Assembly (NCBI GenBank): GCA_947258695.1
Contig: CAMYJG010000002.1
Coordinates: 54,085 to 118,084 of the forward strand
DNA: 64,000 nt
From: an uncultured Ectothiorhodospiraceae bacterium
GTDB lineage: Bacteria; Pseudomonadota; Gammaproteobacteria; UBA6429; Thiohalophilaceae
Direction: 5' to 3'
Shown here: positions 21,202-32,689 of the stretch, piece by piece
Layout: each line of letters starts with the position of its first letter
Position numbering within the stretch: the first letter of the stretch is position 1
Notes under the pieces: generated by a model
What the model was told of the DNA's origin: nothing
The model's input: only the letters and a program-made list of their open reading frames with translations
Databases searched by the model: none
Position numbers and translations under genes: made by a program

Positions 21202-22122
21202 ATGAGTGAAGTGAGCATGCGTGAAATGCTGGAGGCTGGTGTACATTTCGGCCACCAAACACGTTTCTGGAACCCAAAAATGCGCAATTACATTTTTGGC
21301 GATCGTAATAAAATCCATATCATCAATTTAGAAAAAACACTGCCTTTATATAAAGATGCAGTTAACTTTATTGGTTCATTAGCTGCAAATCGTGGCACTA
21401 TATTATTTGTTGGCACCAAGCGTGCTGCGGGTAAAATTATTCGTGAAGAAGCTGAACGTTGTGGCATGCCTTTTGTAAACCATCGCTGGTTAGGTGGCAT
21501 GTTAACTAACTTCAAAACAGTTAAGCAATCTATCCGTCGTTTGAAAGATCTTCAAACTATGGTGGAAAATGGTATCGAAGGCCGTAGCAAAAAAGAAATT
21601 CTGACCATGACGCGAGAAATGGAAAAACTCGATCGCAGTTTTGGTGGTATAAAAGACATGAAAGGCATTCCTGATGCATTGTTCGTTGTTGATGTAGGAC
21701 ATGAAGATATCGCAGTTAAAGAAGCTGTTAAATTAGGTATCCCGGTCATTGGTGTTGTTGATAGTAATAACAGCCCGGATAACATTGATTATGTTATTCC
21801 TGGTAATGATGATGCGATTCGTGCAGTAAGTCTTTATGTCAAAGGCATGTCTGATGCAGTAATTACAGGTAAAGAGTCTGCACCTAAGCCTGCTGCTGGC
21901 AACAAAGATGACTTTGTTGAAACTGATGCTGATGCAGTGCCTGTAAAAGTAGCCAAGAAAAAAGCAGCCAAGAAAAAAGCAGCGAAGAAAAAAGCTGTAA
22001 AAGCGGATGCGGCTGATAAAGCGGATGATGAAGTCGCAGTTAAAGTTGCAAAGAAAAAAGCATCTAAGAAAAAAGCGGCGAAAAAGAAAACTGCTAAAAA
22101 AGCTGACGACGCAGCTGAATAA
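21202..22122 (+). CDS. rpsB: 30S ribosomal protein S2 with Lys/Ala-rich C-terminal extension
   Basis: [27 protein letters not shown]...; followed by tsf; tail [21 protein letters not shown]...[16 protein letters not shown]. Confidence 0.96.
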   Translation: MSEVSMREMLEAGVHFGHQTRFWNPKMRNYIFGDRNKIHIINLEKTLPLYKDAVNFIGSLAANRGTILFVGTKRAAGKIIREEAERCGMPFVNHRWLGGMLTNFKTVKQSIRRLKDLQTMVENGIEGRSKKEILTMTREMEKLDRSFGGIKDMKGIPDALFVVDVGHEDIAVKEAVKLGIPVIGVVDSNNSPDNIDYVIPGNDDAIRAVSLYVKGMSDAVITGKESAPKPAAGNKDDFVETDADAVPVKVAKKKAAKKKAAKKKAVKADAADKADDEVAVKVAKKKASKKKAAKKKTAKKADDAAE

Positions 22123-22143
22123 CAGCTGGTTTGTTGATATAGG

Positions 22144-22179
22144 AAGGGGGCGCAGTATTTTATATTGAGCCCCCTTTTT
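22144..22179 (+). terminator. Rho-independent terminator/attenuator between rpsB and tsf
   Basis: AAGGGGGC-(17 nt)-GCCCCCTTTTT. Confidence 0.65.
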
Positions 22180-22235
22180 CAGATTTTACAGAATCAATTT
22201 TTTTGGTTTAGACAAAGATTTAAGAGGATAACATT

Positions 22236-23111
22236 ATGGCAATTACTGCAGCATTAGTTAAAGAACTACGCGAACGTACTGGCGCTGGCATGATGGAATG
22301 TAAAAAATTCCTGACAGAAACTGATGGTGACATCGATGCCGCAATTGAAACAATGCGTAAAGCTGGTATGGCAAAAGCTGACAAGAAAGCGGGCCGCGTA
22401 GCAGCTGAAGGCCTGGCAACTATTAAAGCAAGCGATGATAATAAATCAGCTATTATTCTTGAAGTGAATAGTGAAACAGATTTTGTGACTAAAGGCGACG
22501 ACTTTAAAGAGTTTGTATCTGAAATTGCTGATTGCGTTTTAGAAAACAAACCTGCTGATGTTGATGCATTATCAGGTATGAAACTGGCTAGCGGGACGAC
22601 TGTTGAAGATAGACGTAAAGAGCTGGTAGCGAAAATCGGTGAAAACATGAGTGTACGCCGTTTTGATATTATTGATAATGCAGATGCTGTTGGCATCTAC
22701 CAACACGGTGAACGTATTGCTGTAATGGTTGAGCTTGAAGGTGGAGATGCTGCTTTAGGTAAAGACATTGCTATGCACATTGCAGCAAGCAAACCTATCT
22801 GTGTTGCAGAATCAGACGTACCTGCCGATGCATTAGCTAAAGAACGTGAAATATTTTCTGCCCAGGCTGCTGAAAGTGGTAAACCTGAAAACATTATAGA
22901 AAAAATGGTTGAAGGTCGAATCAAGAAATTCCTGAAAGAAGTTACCTTGTTAGGTCAGCCTTTTGTTAAAGATCCCGACCAAACAGTTGAACAGTTACTG
23001 AAAGCAAAAAGTGCTACGGTAAAACGTTTTATCCGGTTTGAAGTAGGTGAAGGGATAGAGAAGAAAGAAGAAAACTTTGCAGATGAAGTTATGGCGCAAG
23101 TCAAAGGTTAA
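22236..23111 (+). CDS. tsf: Elongation factor Ts
   Basis: [38 protein letters not shown]. Confidence 0.96.
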   Translation: MAITAALVKELRERTGAGMMECKKFLTETDGDIDAAIETMRKAGMAKADKKAGRVAAEGLATIKASDDNKSAIILEVNSETDFVTKGDDFKEFVSEIADCVLENKPADVDALSGMKLASGTTVEDRRKELVAKIGENMSVRRFDIIDNADAVGIYQHGERIAVMVELEGGDAALGKDIAMHIAASKPICVAESDVPADALAKEREIFSAQAAESGKPENIIEKMVEGRIKKFLKEVTLLGQPFVKDPDQTVEQLLKAKSATVKRFIRFEVGEGIEKKEENFADEVMAQVKG

Positions 23112-23123
23112 AAGCTAAATCAG

Positions 23124-23149
23124 AATGGCCTCATACGAGGCCATTTTTT
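23124..23149 (+). terminator. Rho-independent terminator downstream of tsf
   Basis: AATGGCCTC-ATAC-GAGGCCATTTTTT. Confidence 0.85.
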
Positions 23150-23187
23150 AGTTCGCCTCATTATAATAACTATACGGATAAAATCTT

Positions 23188-23913
23188 ATGGCCAGCAAAT
23201 ATCGTTATAAACGTATTCTACTCAAGCTAAGCGGTGAAGCTTTAATGGGTGACAAAGAATTCGGAATTGACCCTGAAATTATTGACCGTGTTGCTGTTGA
23301 AGTTAAAGAATTAACTGATAATGGCATTCAGGTAGCTATGGTTATTGGCGGTGGTAATATTTTTCGCGGTGTGAGTTTGTCAGCAAGCGGCATGGAACGT
23401 GTTTCGGCTGATCACATGGGAATGTTGGCAACAGTAATAAATGCATTAGCATTACAGGATGGCCTGGAGCGTCATAATTTAAAGGTACGCGTTATGTCTG
23501 CATTACCCATTCATAACGTTGCTGAAGATTATATTCGTCGACGAGCAGTACGCCACTTAGAGAAAGGACGAGTCGTTATCTTTGCTGCGGGGACTGGTAA
23601 TCCATTTTTCACCACAGATACCGCTGCTAGTTTACGAGGAATTGAAGTTAATTGTGATGTTGTTATAAAAGGCACAAATGTTGACGGTGTATACTCAGCA
23701 GATCCTAAAAAAGACCCGGCAGCTGAAAAGTATGATTTCCTTGAATACGACGAAGTTATTGAAAATAAATTGGGTGTAATGGACACCACAGCGATAGTTC
23801 TTTGTCGGGATAATAATATTCCCGTTGTTGTATACAATATGGGGAAAGAAGGTGCCTTAATGCGTGTTGTACATGGTGAAAATGAAGGTACTGTTGTAGA
23901 AAATAAAGTGTAA
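23188..23913 (+). CDS. pyrH: UMP kinase
   Basis: [38 protein letters not shown]-like [14 protein letters not shown]. Confidence 0.96.
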   Translation: MASKYRYKRILLKLSGEALMGDKEFGIDPEIIDRVAVEVKELTDNGIQVAMVIGGGNIFRGVSLSASGMERVSADHMGMLATVINALALQDGLERHNLKVRVMSALPIHNVAEDYIRRRAVRHLEKGRVVIFAAGTGNPFFTTDTAASLRGIEVNCDVVIKGTNVDGVYSADPKKDPAAEKYDFLEYDEVIENKLGVMDTTAIVLCRDNNIPVVVYNMGKEGALMRVVHGENEGTVVENKV

Positions 23914-23982
23914 TTCTATAAAAATAATATTAAGAAGTGTTACCACTGAGTAACAAATTTAGAGCAGGATAGGAACGATACA

Positions 23983-24540
23983 ATGATTGATGAATTAAAA
24001 GAAGATGCCGAAGTAAGAATGGGTAAAAGTGTTGCGTCATTAAAGAATGATTTAACAAAATTACGCACCGGTCGTGCTCATACGAGTTTACTCGATCATA
24101 TTACTGTTGAATATTACGGTTCAGAAGTACCTTTGAGTCAGGTTGCCAATGTATCTGTATTAGATTCACGAACTTTAAGTGTATCGCCATGGGAAAAACC
24201 AATGGTACAGGCAATTGAAAAAGCCATTATGAATTCAGATATGGGTTTAAATCCTGCAACCTCAGGCGAATTAATCCGTATTCCTTTACCACCTTTAACG
24301 GAAGAACGTCGTAAAGATATGATCAAAGTTGTTCGCGCTGAAGGAGAAGGTGCGAAAGTTGCAATAAGAAATATTCGTCGTGACGTTCTGAGTGATATTA
24401 AAGCGCTTTTAAAAGAAAAAGAAATTACTGAAGATGAAGAACACCAGGCGCATGATGAAATACAAAAAATCACTGATAAATATGTAAAGCAAGTTGATGA
24501 TGCATTGGTTGTTAAAGAGAAGGATTTAATGGAAATCTGA
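23983..24540 (+). CDS. frr: Ribosome recycling factor
   Basis: [49 protein letters not shown]. Confidence 0.96.
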   Translation: MIDELKEDAEVRMGKSVASLKNDLTKLRTGRAHTSLLDHITVEYYGSEVPLSQVANVSVLDSRTLSVSPWEKPMVQAIEKAIMNSDMGLNPATSGELIRIPLPPLTEERRKDMIKVVRAEGEGAKVAIRNIRRDVLSDIKALLKEKEITEDEEHQAHDEIQKITDKYVKQVDDALVVKEKDLMEI

Positions 24541-24559
24541 TTTTGATCAGTTTTCATTA

Positions 24560-25330
24560 ATGATATCCGACATGCAAGATAACATTAAGCCAGCTACTAC
24601 CTCTAATATACCCAAACATGTTGCCATTATTATGGATGGCAATGGACGCTGGGCGCAAAAAAAAGGTTCACCGCGTATAGCTGGACATAAAGCTGGTGTT
24701 GAAACGGTTCGTTCGGTTATTCAAGCCTGTGCCGAAAAAGGTATTGAGGTTCTCACATTATTTGCTTTTTCCAGCGAGAACTGGCGCAGGCCTGAAAAAG
24801 AAGTCAGTTTACTAATGGGACTTTTTTTAGCTGCCTTGCAGCGTGAAGTAAAAAAACTTCATAAAAATGACGTGCGCTTAAAAATTGTCGGCGATGTAAC
24901 TGCTTTCGATAAAAAAATTCAGGAACAAATTATTAAATCTGAGGAGCTGACTAAAAATAATAAACGCTTAGTGTTAAATATTGCAGCAAACTACGGTGGT
25001 CAATGGGACATTACCCAGGCGGTTAAAGCGTTAGCAAAAAAGGTGGAGACGGGTTCTTTAAAATCAGATGAGATAACTTCGGATTTAATTAGCCAACATT
25101 TGTCCATGAATGATTTACCTGAGCCTGATTTATTTATTCGTACAGGCGGCGAACAACGGATTAGTAATTTTTTAATCTGGCAGCTTGCTTATAGCGAGTT
25201 ATATTTTACTGACACCCTGTGGCCTGATTTTGATAGAGATGCTTTTGATCTTGCTTTACAGTCATTTGCTGGTCGGCAGCGTCGTTTTGGTCATACCGGC
25301 GAACAGATTGAGAAAATGAAAAATGCTTAA
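24560..25330 (+). CDS. uppS: Undecaprenyl diphosphate synthase
   Basis: HVAIIMDGNGRWAQKKG, LTLFAFSSENWRRP, LFIRTGGEQRISNFLIWQLAYSELYF. Confidence 0.95.
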   Translation: MISDMQDNIKPATTSNIPKHVAIIMDGNGRWAQKKGSPRIAGHKAGVETVRSVIQACAEKGIEVLTLFAFSSENWRRPEKEVSLLMGLFLAALQREVKKLHKNDVRLKIVGDVTAFDKKIQEQIIKSEELTKNNKRLVLNIAANYGGQWDITQAVKALAKKVETGSLKSDEITSDLISQHLSMNDLPEPDLFIRTGGEQRISNFLIWQLAYSELYFTDTLWPDFDRDAFDLALQSFAGRQRRFGHTGEQIEKMKNA

Positions 25331-26147
25331 ATACAGGTTGTTAACAGCATTTTCCATGGGGCCGCTCATTCTTTGGGCTATTTATTCAATGCCTGAAAAT
25401 TATTTCGCCATTTTTTCATTCGTTTTAGTTAGTTTAGGCGCATGGGAATGGAGTGCTTTTGCTGATTGGAAAAAAACACTACAGCGTAGTTTATTTTTAA
25501 TTGTAAGTGTCGCGCTATTCTTGATTGTGATATTTGCTCAAAATTCTGATGTCAATAACAGTATCATCGTAGCATCTTTAATCTGGTGGTTGATCTGTAT
25601 CCCGTTACTGCTTACGTTCCCTTTTGCTAACAACCACTTTATGCAGCGGCAGTTTACAAAAACGATTGTTGGTATTGTTCTGCTATCAGCTACCCTGGTT
25701 TCAATGATTTTAATTCGCAATAATCCTGCTTATGGTTCCGGATATGTCTTGTATTTAATTTTATTAATCTGGTTTGCTGACAGTGGTGCTTATTTTGCGG
25801 GACGTGCATTTGGTAAAAATAAACTGCTACCAACAGTGAGCCCAGGAAAAACATGGGAAGGTGTAGTAGGTGCACTGATCGTCACATTTATCGTTGCTAT
25901 AATTTCAGCAAATCTGCTAGAAATTGCTTCGACTCAATTTATATTATTTATTTTAATTACAATGCTAACGGTAGTTTATTCTGTTGTTGGTGATTTGTCT
26001 GAAAGTGTTTTTAAACGAATGGCGAATATAAAAGATAGTAGCCATTTAATTCCCGGACATGGTGGTATTTTGGATCGTATTGATAGCCTGATGGCCGCCT
26101 TTCCAGTTTTCTTTGCCGGTTTGTGGTTAATGGAGAAACTGGGATGA
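25323..26147 (+). CDS. cdsA: Phosphatidate cytidylyltransferase
   Basis: [67 protein letters not shown]. Confidence 0.94.
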   Translation: MLKYRLLTAFSMGPLILWAIYSMPENYFAIFSFVLVSLGAWEWSAFADWKKTLQRSLFLIVSVALFLIVIFAQNSDVNNSIIVASLIWWLICIPLLLTFPFANNHFMQRQFTKTIVGIVLLSATLVSMILIRNNPAYGSGYVLYLILLIWFADSGAYFAGRAFGKNKLLPTVSPGKTWEGVVGALIVTFIVAIISANLLEIASTQFILFILITMLTVVYSVVGDLSESVFKRMANIKDSSHLIPGHGGILDRIDSLMAAFPVFFAGLWLMEKLG

Positions 26148-27331
26148 AGGGATTATGCGTTCTTGGAGCAACAGGCTCCATCGGGGTTAGTACGCTGGAT
26201 GTTGCAGCCCGACACCCTGATAAATATAAAATTATTGCTCTTTCTGCAAATAGTCAGGTAGATCGTTTAATAGAGCAATGTGAAAAATTTAAACCAGAAT
26301 ATGCTGTTGTTGTTAATGAAACAGCTGCCAGCGAATTTGCAGAAAAAATAAAAAGCAAAAATCTATCTGTTCAGGTTTTGTCAGGTAATGCCGGACTGGT
26401 TACGATTGCCAGCTTACCCCAGGTTGATTATGTTATGGCGGCGATAGTAGGGGCAGCTGGTCTTGAGTCGTCATTAGCAGCAGCCCGCGCTGGTAAACGC
26501 ATCTTATTGGCAAATAAAGAAGCTCTGGTAATGAGCGGGCAGTTATTCATGGATGAAGTAAAAAAGAATAATGCTGAATTATTACCGATAGATAGTGAAC
26601 ACAATGCTATCTTCCAGTGTTTACCAGAGCACTATGAAAAAGATTTAACGGCATCAGGGATAACCAAAATATTGTTAACAGGTTCTGGTGGCCCATTTCG
26701 AACTAAAGCAGCAAATGAATTAGAAAACGTAACACCGGATCAGGCATGTGCACATCCTAACTGGAGTATGGGCCGTAAAATATCGGTTGACTCTGCAACA
26801 ATGATGAATAAAGGGCTTGAAATTATTGAAGCCTGCTGGTTATTCAATACCAGTCCTGATGATATTCAGGTTGTTGTACATCCTCAAAGTGTTATTCATT
26901 CGATGGTTCAATATTCTGATGGTTCAGTTTTAGCGCAGCTTGGTCAACCAGATATGCGTACACCTATTGCGCATGCTTTGTCGTGGCCTGAACGTATTTC
27001 ATCAGGTGTAGAAAAATTAGACTTATTTTCTATTGCGCAACTTGAGTTTGAGCAACCCGATTATGAACGTTTTCCATGTTTACGTTTAGCTGAAGAATCA
27101 ATACGTAAAGGTGGAACTGCACCTGCCATATTAAATGCGGCCAACGAAGTTGCAGTAGCCTCATTTTTAGATAAGCAACTAAAATTTACAGATATTGCAT
27201 ACATTGTTGAAAAAACATTGTTAAACCTGAAGTCACGACCTGCAAACACATTAACTGATATATTAGAGGATGATCTGGCTGCTCGAAAAGAAGCGGAACA
27301 ATTGATACAAAGTAGGGTCAAACAGGATTAG
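26144..27331 (+). CDS. dxr: 1-deoxy-D-xylulose 5-phosphate reductoisomerase
   Basis: [44 protein letters not shown]; start at 26144 overlaps cdsA stop. Confidence 0.95.
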   Translation: MKGLCVLGATGSIGVSTLDVAARHPDKYKIIALSANSQVDRLIEQCEKFKPEYAVVVNETAASEFAEKIKSKNLSVQVLSGNAGLVTIASLPQVDYVMAAIVGAAGLESSLAAARAGKRILLANKEALVMSGQLFMDEVKKNNAELLPIDSEHNAIFQCLPEHYEKDLTASGITKILLTGSGGPFRTKAANELENVTPDQACAHPNWSMGRKISVDSATMMNKGLEIIEACWLFNTSPDDIQVVVHPQSVIHSMVQYSDGSVLAQLGQPDMRTPIAHALSWPERISSGVEKLDLFSIAQLEFEQPDYERFPCLRLAEESIRKGGTAPAILNAANEVAVASFLDKQLKFTDIAYIVEKTLLNLKSRPANTLTDILEDDLAARKEAEQLIQSRVKQD

Positions 27332-27333
27332 TT

Positions 27334-28695
27334 ATGTCGATTATATTTACTATTATTTCGTTTATTGTTGCTATCAGTATTCTTGTTGCGATTCATGAGT
27401 ATGGCCATTATATTGTGGCAAAAAAACTCGGCGTTAAAATTTTACGTTTTTCAATTGGTTTTGGTCAGCCTCTCTGGAGTAAGCGAATTGGAAAGGATAA
27501 AACCGAATTTGTCATCGCTTCCTTACCGTTTGGTGGTTATGTCAAAATGCTGGATAAACGTGAATCCGCTGTCGCTGAAAATGAGCAGCATCGTGAATTT
27601 ACTTCTCAGTCTGTCTGGAAACGTATAGCTATTGTCGCTGCTGGCCCATTATTTAATTTTATTTTTGCGATAGTTGCCTACTGGTTAATGTTTGTTGTTG
27701 GTGTTTCTGGAATTAAACCCATAATTGGAACTGTTGATACTGATAGTCTTGCTAGTCAAGCTGGCTTGGTATCAGGCTATGAGATTGTCGCCATTAATGA
27801 TAATAAAACACCTATCTGGGATGTTGCGGTAAAAAACCTTATTCCATCAGTCGTTGATCGTTCTCAGGCAGTTTTAAAGTTACAGGATAAAGAAGGGAAT
27901 ACTGTTAGCCGCACATTAGATTTTTCTTCTACTTCAGGAGAGATTAAGGTTGAGCAATTATTCGAACAATTAGGTTTTAAACCCTGGCAACCTGCAATTA
28001 AACCCGTAGTCGGTAGGGTGCTTGAAAAATCTCCGGCTGAAGATGCTGGCTTTAAGGCAGGGGACACTATAGTTGCTGTTAATAATGTTGCTACACCCGA
28101 CTGGATAGATGTTGTTGAAATAGTGACAAGTAAGCCGGCTGAAATTATCCAGGTTTCTATTTTACGTGATGGAAATACAAAAATTATACAAGTTATCCCG
28201 AAGGAAGTTGTTCGTAATGGCAAAACAGTAGGGCAATTAGGTTTGGGGCCTAAATCAGGCAGTTCGTATCCGCAAGATATGCGGGTAACACATGGTTATA
28301 ATCTATTCGAATCAATACCTCGCGCTTTTTCACGTACCTGGGACTTTAGTTTATTGACATTTAAAATGATTGGTAAGATTTTTACTGGAGAAATTTCCAT
28401 TAAGAATTTAAGTGGTCCGGTTAGTATTGCTCAGTATGCAGGTTATTCAGCAAGCGCGGGATTGGCAAGGTTTTTAGATTTTTTAGCTATTGTAAGTATT
28501 AGTTTAGGTATACTTAATTTGTTACCTGTTCCGATATTAGATGGTGGCCATTTAATGTATTACATGATTGAGGTTGTTCGCAGAAAACCTGTTTCAGAAG
28601 AGACTCAGGAGTTTGCCAGCAGAATCGGTATTATTCTTTTATTTACATTGATGAGTGTCGCTTTATATAACGATATTCTTCGTGTTTTAGGTTGA
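27334..28695 (+). CDS. rseP: RseP site-2 protease with two PDZ domains
   Basis: AIHEYGHYIVAKKLGVKILRFSIGFG; LPVPILDGGHLMYY. Confidence 0.94.
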   Translation: MSIIFTIISFIVAISILVAIHEYGHYIVAKKLGVKILRFSIGFGQPLWSKRIGKDKTEFVIASLPFGGYVKMLDKRESAVAENEQHREFTSQSVWKRIAIVAAGPLFNFIFAIVAYWLMFVVGVSGIKPIIGTVDTDSLASQAGLVSGYEIVAINDNKTPIWDVAVKNLIPSVVDRSQAVLKLQDKEGNTVSRTLDFSSTSGEIKVEQLFEQLGFKPWQPAIKPVVGRVLEKSPAEDAGFKAGDTIVAVNNVATPDWIDVVEIVTSKPAEIIQVSILRDGNTKIIQVIPKEVVRNGKTVGQLGLGPKSGSSYPQDMRVTHGYNLFESIPRAFSRTWDFSLLTFKMIGKIFTGEISIKNLSGPVSIAQYAGYSASAGLARFLDFLAIVSISLGILNLLPVPILDGGHLMYYMIEVVRRKPVSEETQEFASRIGIILLFTLMSVALYNDILRVLG

Positions 28696-28747
28696 AAATT
28701 TCGGAACAAATGTCCCCGGGATTAATAAATTAAGTTGTAATGAATTT

Positions 28748-31018
28748 ATGAGATATTTTTTTATAGTTTTCGTTTTTGTTGCCCTGATGCGAAGCGCGTT
28801 GGCATTTGAACCTTTCGAAGTTAAGGATATTAAGTTAGAAGGATTACAACGTATATCGATTGGTACGGTCTTTAATTATTTACCGATTAAACCTGGTGAT
28901 AAAATTGACAAGAATGCAGTCAAAAATGCTATTCGAGTTTTATATAAAACTGGATTTTTCAAAGATGTGCAGATCGAGCGTGAGTCTAACGTGTTGGTAG
29001 TATTTGTTGCAGAGAGACCCGCTATTAATAATATTGAAATTGAAGGCTATGACACTATTCCAAAAGAACAGCTGGATGATGCATTAAAGCAGATTGGTCT
29101 GGTAAAAGGACGAGTGTTCAATCGTTCAATACTTGAAGGGTTGCAGCAAGAATTACAACGCCAGTATTACAGTCTCGGAAAATACAATATAAAAATAGAT
29201 GTGCAACAAGCGCAGCTCGAAAGAAATCGGGTTGATATCACCATTAAACTATCTGAAGGTGAATCCGCTGAAATTTATGCCGTTAATATTATCGGTAATA
29301 AAAAGTTTTCAGATGAAACCTTAATTAAGAAAATTTCGCTTGCCGAACTTTCTTTATTTGGTTCGCGAAATAACTATCAAAAACAACAGCTCGCAGCAGA
29401 TCTTGAAAAACTCAAGTCCTTTTATTTAGATAGTGGCTATCTTAATTTTAATATTGAATCAACACAGGTGTCGCTTGGGCCTGAAAAAGAAAGTGTCTAT
29501 GTCAGTATTAATATTAAAGAAGGTGAACGATATACTGTTCGAGAAGTAAAGCTTGCTGGCGATTTAATTTTACCAAAACAGAAACTGGTTGATTTATTAA
29601 GCGTGAAAGAAGGTGAAGTCTTTTCTCGCCGAAAAGTCATTGATAGCACAAAAAGTATTAGTGATTTATTAGCTGAAAATGGTTACGCCTTTGCCAATGT
29701 CAATATGGTGCCGGATGTTGATAAAGACTCTCGTACTTTAGCACTAACTTTTTTTGTTGATCCAGGAAGGCGTATTTATGTTAAGCGAGTAAACGTCAGT
29801 GGTAATACAAAAACGCAGGATAAAGTTATTCGGCGTGAATTGCGTCAATTAGAATCAGATTGGCTTTCTACAAAAAGTGTTTCTCGTTCTAAAACCCGTT
29901 TAGATCGTTTGGGCTTTTTCAGTAATGTTAATGTACAAACTCAGCGAATACCTGGTGTACCTGACCAGGTAAATTTAAATTACCAGGTAGATGAAAAACC
30001 AACCGGTAGTTTGCAAGCGGGTGTTGGTTATTCAGATACTCAGGGAGCAGTCGTTAATTTATCGGTTACCCAAGATAACTTTGTGGGTACCGGGCAGCGT
30101 GTTGGTATTAATCTTGATAATAGCTCAGTTACCAAACAGTACCGCTTTAGTTTTACTAACCCGTATTATACAGAAGACGGTGTAAGCCGGAGTATAAGTG
30201 TTTCATACCGACAGGTTGATGCTGAAGAAGCCGATATCTCTAACTACAGTACAGATTCATATGGGGCTTCCTTATCGTATGGTGTTCCTCTATCAGAATA
30301 CACTAATTATAATTGGGGAATAAAATACGATAGCACTGAAATTACTACGGGAATATCAACATCACAAAATATCATTGATTTTATTACAGCAAACGGAGCT
30401 GTTAATGACACTGTCCAACTTGTTGGTAGCTGGGCATATGATAGCCGAAATCGCCGAATATTTGCCACAGATGGGAGTTTAACAAGAATTGGGGCTGAAA
30501 TTGCTGTACCCGGTAGTGATTTAGAGTACTATAAAGTGGATTTTCGCCATCTGAGCTACTTCCCAATTGGGAAGAGCGTTACTCTAGGTGCTAACTTGAA
30601 TTTAGGGTATGGTGATGCGTTTAGCACTGTCACAGACTATCCACCCTATAAAAATTATTTTGCCGGTGGTAGTAGTTCAGTACGTGGCTATGATGCCAAT
30701 AGTATTGGCCCTAAAGATATCACAACGAATGATCCATTGGGTGGCAGGGTGAAAATTGTCGGTAATTTGGATTTGATTTTACCTAACCCATTTACTGAAG
30801 AAAGTGGTTCAACACGAGTGAGTTTATTTTTAGATGCAGGTAGTGTTTTTGAAGATGCAGACTCTATAGATAGTAGTGGTTTCCGTTATAGTTCTGGCCT
30901 TGCATTTATCTGGATTACTCCGGTTGGTGCAATGCGTTTTAACTTTACAAATATAATTAATGAAAAAGAAGGTGATTCAACACGTTCTTTTCAATTTAGT
31001 TTAGGTTCACCATTTTAA
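28748..31018 (+). CDS. bamA: Outer membrane assembly factor BamA
   Basis: Signal peptide, POTRA repeats, C-terminal barrel; FFAGGSSSVRGYDANSIGP; ends ...FQFSLGSPF. Confidence 0.95.
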   Translation: MRYFFIVFVFVALMRSALAFEPFEVKDIKLEGLQRISIGTVFNYLPIKPGDKIDKNAVKNAIRVLYKTGFFKDVQIERESNVLVVFVAERPAINNIEIEGYDTIPKEQLDDALKQIGLVKGRVFNRSILEGLQQELQRQYYSLGKYNIKIDVQQAQLERNRVDITIKLSEGESAEIYAVNIIGNKKFSDETLIKKISLAELSLFGSRNNYQKQQLAADLEKLKSFYLDSGYLNFNIESTQVSLGPEKESVYVSINIKEGERYTVREVKLAGDLILPKQKLVDLLSVKEGEVFSRRKVIDSTKSISDLLAENGYAFANVNMVPDVDKDSRTLALTFFVDPGRRIYVKRVNVSGNTKTQDKVIRRELRQLESDWLSTKSVSRSKTRLDRLGFFSNVNVQTQRIPGVPDQVNLNYQVDEKPTGSLQAGVGYSDTQGAVVNLSVTQDNFVGTGQRVGINLDNSSVTKQYRFSFTNPYYTEDGVSRSISVSYRQVDAEEADISNYSTDSYGASLSYGVPLSEYTNYNWGIKYDSTEITTGISTSQNIIDFITANGAVNDTVQLVGSWAYDSRNRRIFATDGSLTRIGAEIAVPGSDLEYYKVDFRHLSYFPIGKSVTLGANLNLGYGDAFSTVTDYPPYKNYFAGGSSSVRGYDANSIGPKDITTNDPLGGRVKIVGNLDLILPNPFTEESGSTRVSLFLDAGSVFEDADSIDSSGFRYSSGLAFIWITPVGAMRFNFTNIINEKEGDSTRSFQFSLGSPF

Positions 31019-31030
31019 TAGAAGGACTTT

Positions 31031-31567
31031 ATGTTGTTGTTAAGAAAATCTATTTATAGTCTAAGTGTGATTATTTTTACTGTGTTAGCAGCTGCTGCAC
31101 ATGCTGCTGATACGCGTATTGGTATTGTTAATACGGCTAAACTCTTAAAAGAAGCACCTCAAGCAGAAGCGGCGAGAAAAAAATTAGAAAGTGAGTTTGC
31201 ACCTCGCGATGCAAAAATAGTTGATTTGCAGAAAAGGATTAAAAAACTTGAAGACAAGCTCTCTAAAGATGCGGCTATTATGAGTGAAGCGGCACGTAAG
31301 AAAAAAGAGCGTGAAATCGTTTCAAAAAAACGTGATGTTAAAAGAATTCGTGAGGAATTTACTGAAGATTTTAATTTTCGTCGAAATGAAGAAATAGGAA
31401 AGCTGCAAAAGCTGGTTTCAGAAACCATTCTTTCATTAGCAAAAGAAAAACAGTATGACATTATTTTAAACGAAAGTGTTATTTACGCCAGTCAACAAGT
31501 TGATATTACGGTAAATGTACTTAAACGATTGCGTGAGTTGTATAAAACTAACCAGGTTAAACAATAA
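31031..31567 (+). CDS. skp: Periplasmic chaperone Skp/OmpH family
   Basis: Signal peptide followed by RIGIVNTAKLLKEAPQ and coiled-coil region; between bamA and lpxD. Confidence 0.9.
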   Translation: MLLLRKSIYSLSVIIFTVLAAAAHAADTRIGIVNTAKLLKEAPQAEAARKKLESEFAPRDAKIVDLQKRIKKLEDKLSKDAAIMSEAARKKKEREIVSKKRDVKRIREEFTEDFNFRRNEEIGKLQKLVSETILSLAKEKQYDIILNESVIYASQQVDITVNVLKRLRELYKTNQVKQ

Positions 31568-31636
31568 TATTTATAATACTAAGTTTAACGTCATTAAGTT
31601 TACGGCCTGAGAAATATAAAAAGATAAGGTGGGTCA

Positions 31637-32674
31637 TTGAAATATACACTGGCTAAACTGGCAGAACATGTTGCAGGAGAAGTAAAGGGTGATGCTTCTT
31701 GTGAAATTGAGAGTGTAGCAACCTTAAAGCATGCAAATGCCACACAAATAAGTTTTTTAACTAACCCTTCGTATCGCAAACAACTTGCCACAAGCAAAGC
31801 AGGTGCCGTGATCATGTCTGCTTCTGATGCAGAAGATTCACCTGTTAATGCCATTATTTCAAATAATCCTTATGCTGCTTATGCAAAAATTGCAGCCTTG
31901 CTATCACCGGCTGAACAGTATGAAGCGGGTATTGATCCATCCGCTCATGTCGCGAAAGATACCAGTATTAGTGATACTGCAAGTATTGCTGCGGGTGCAG
32001 TAATCGAATCGGGAGTGACACTCGCTGACGGTGTGCGAGTGGGTCCGGGTTGTGTGATTCAGAAGAATGTAAAAATTGGAGCTGACACAATATTGACAGC
32101 TAATGTTACAGTCGTTCATGACTGTGAGATTGGTGAACGGAATATCTTTCACCCGGGTGTTGTTATTGGTGCTGATGGCTTTGGCCAGGCGATGGATGAT
32201 GGTCAATGGATAAAAGTACCACAGCTGGGTAGAGTTATTATTGGTAACGATGTGGAAATTGGTGCAAATACGACAATTGATCGTGGAGCGATTGAAGACA
32301 CTATCATCGAAGATAATGTGAAGTTAGATAACCAAATTCAAATAGCACATAACGTAAAAATTGGTGCACATACCGCAATTGCATCAAGTTCAGCCATTGC
32401 TGGCAGTACAACGATTGGAAAACACTGTAAAATAGCGGGAATGGTAGGTATAGTTGGTCACTTACAGATTGCGGATAATGTCACCGTAACTGGGAAATCG
32501 ATGGTTAGCAGCTCAATTAAAAAAGCAGGTGTTTATTCAAGCGGAACTCCACTTGATAATAATGCGCAATGGCGTAAAAATACCGTTAGATTCAAGCACT
32601 TAGATGATATCGCTAAGCGTCTAAATAAATTAGAAAAACAATTAGCTGGAAACAATAACTCCGGCAAAGAATAA
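31637..32674 (+). CDS. lpxD: UDP-3-O-acylglucosamine N-acyltransferase (TTG start)
   Basis: Hexapeptide repeats; HPGVVIGADGFGQAMDDGQWIKVPQLGRVIIGNDVEIGANTTIDRGAI. Confidence 0.94.
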   Translation: MKYTLAKLAEHVAGEVKGDASCEIESVATLKHANATQISFLTNPSYRKQLATSKAGAVIMSASDAEDSPVNAIISNNPYAAYAKIAALLSPAEQYEAGIDPSAHVAKDTSISDTASIAAGAVIESGVTLADGVRVGPGCVIQKNVKIGADTILTANVTVVHDCEIGERNIFHPGVVIGADGFGQAMDDGQWIKVPQLGRVIIGNDVEIGANTTIDRGAIEDTIIEDNVKLDNQIQIAHNVKIGAHTAIASSSAIAGSTTIGKHCKIAGMVGIVGHLQIADNVTVTGKSMVSSSIKKAGVYSSGTPLDNNAQWRKNTVRFKHLDDIAKRLNKLEKQLAGNNNSGKE

Positions 32675-32689
32675 AAGAGGAAGCAGGCG

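Noticed and set aside
22220-22696. 158-aa minus-strand ORF antisense to tsf
   Set aside because: Ser/Leu-rich shadow frame of a conserved lysine-rich gene; no RBS or family motif.
24138-24557. 139-aa minus-strand ORF antisense to frr
   Set aside because: Shadow ORF of frr; low-complexity Ser/Ile composition.
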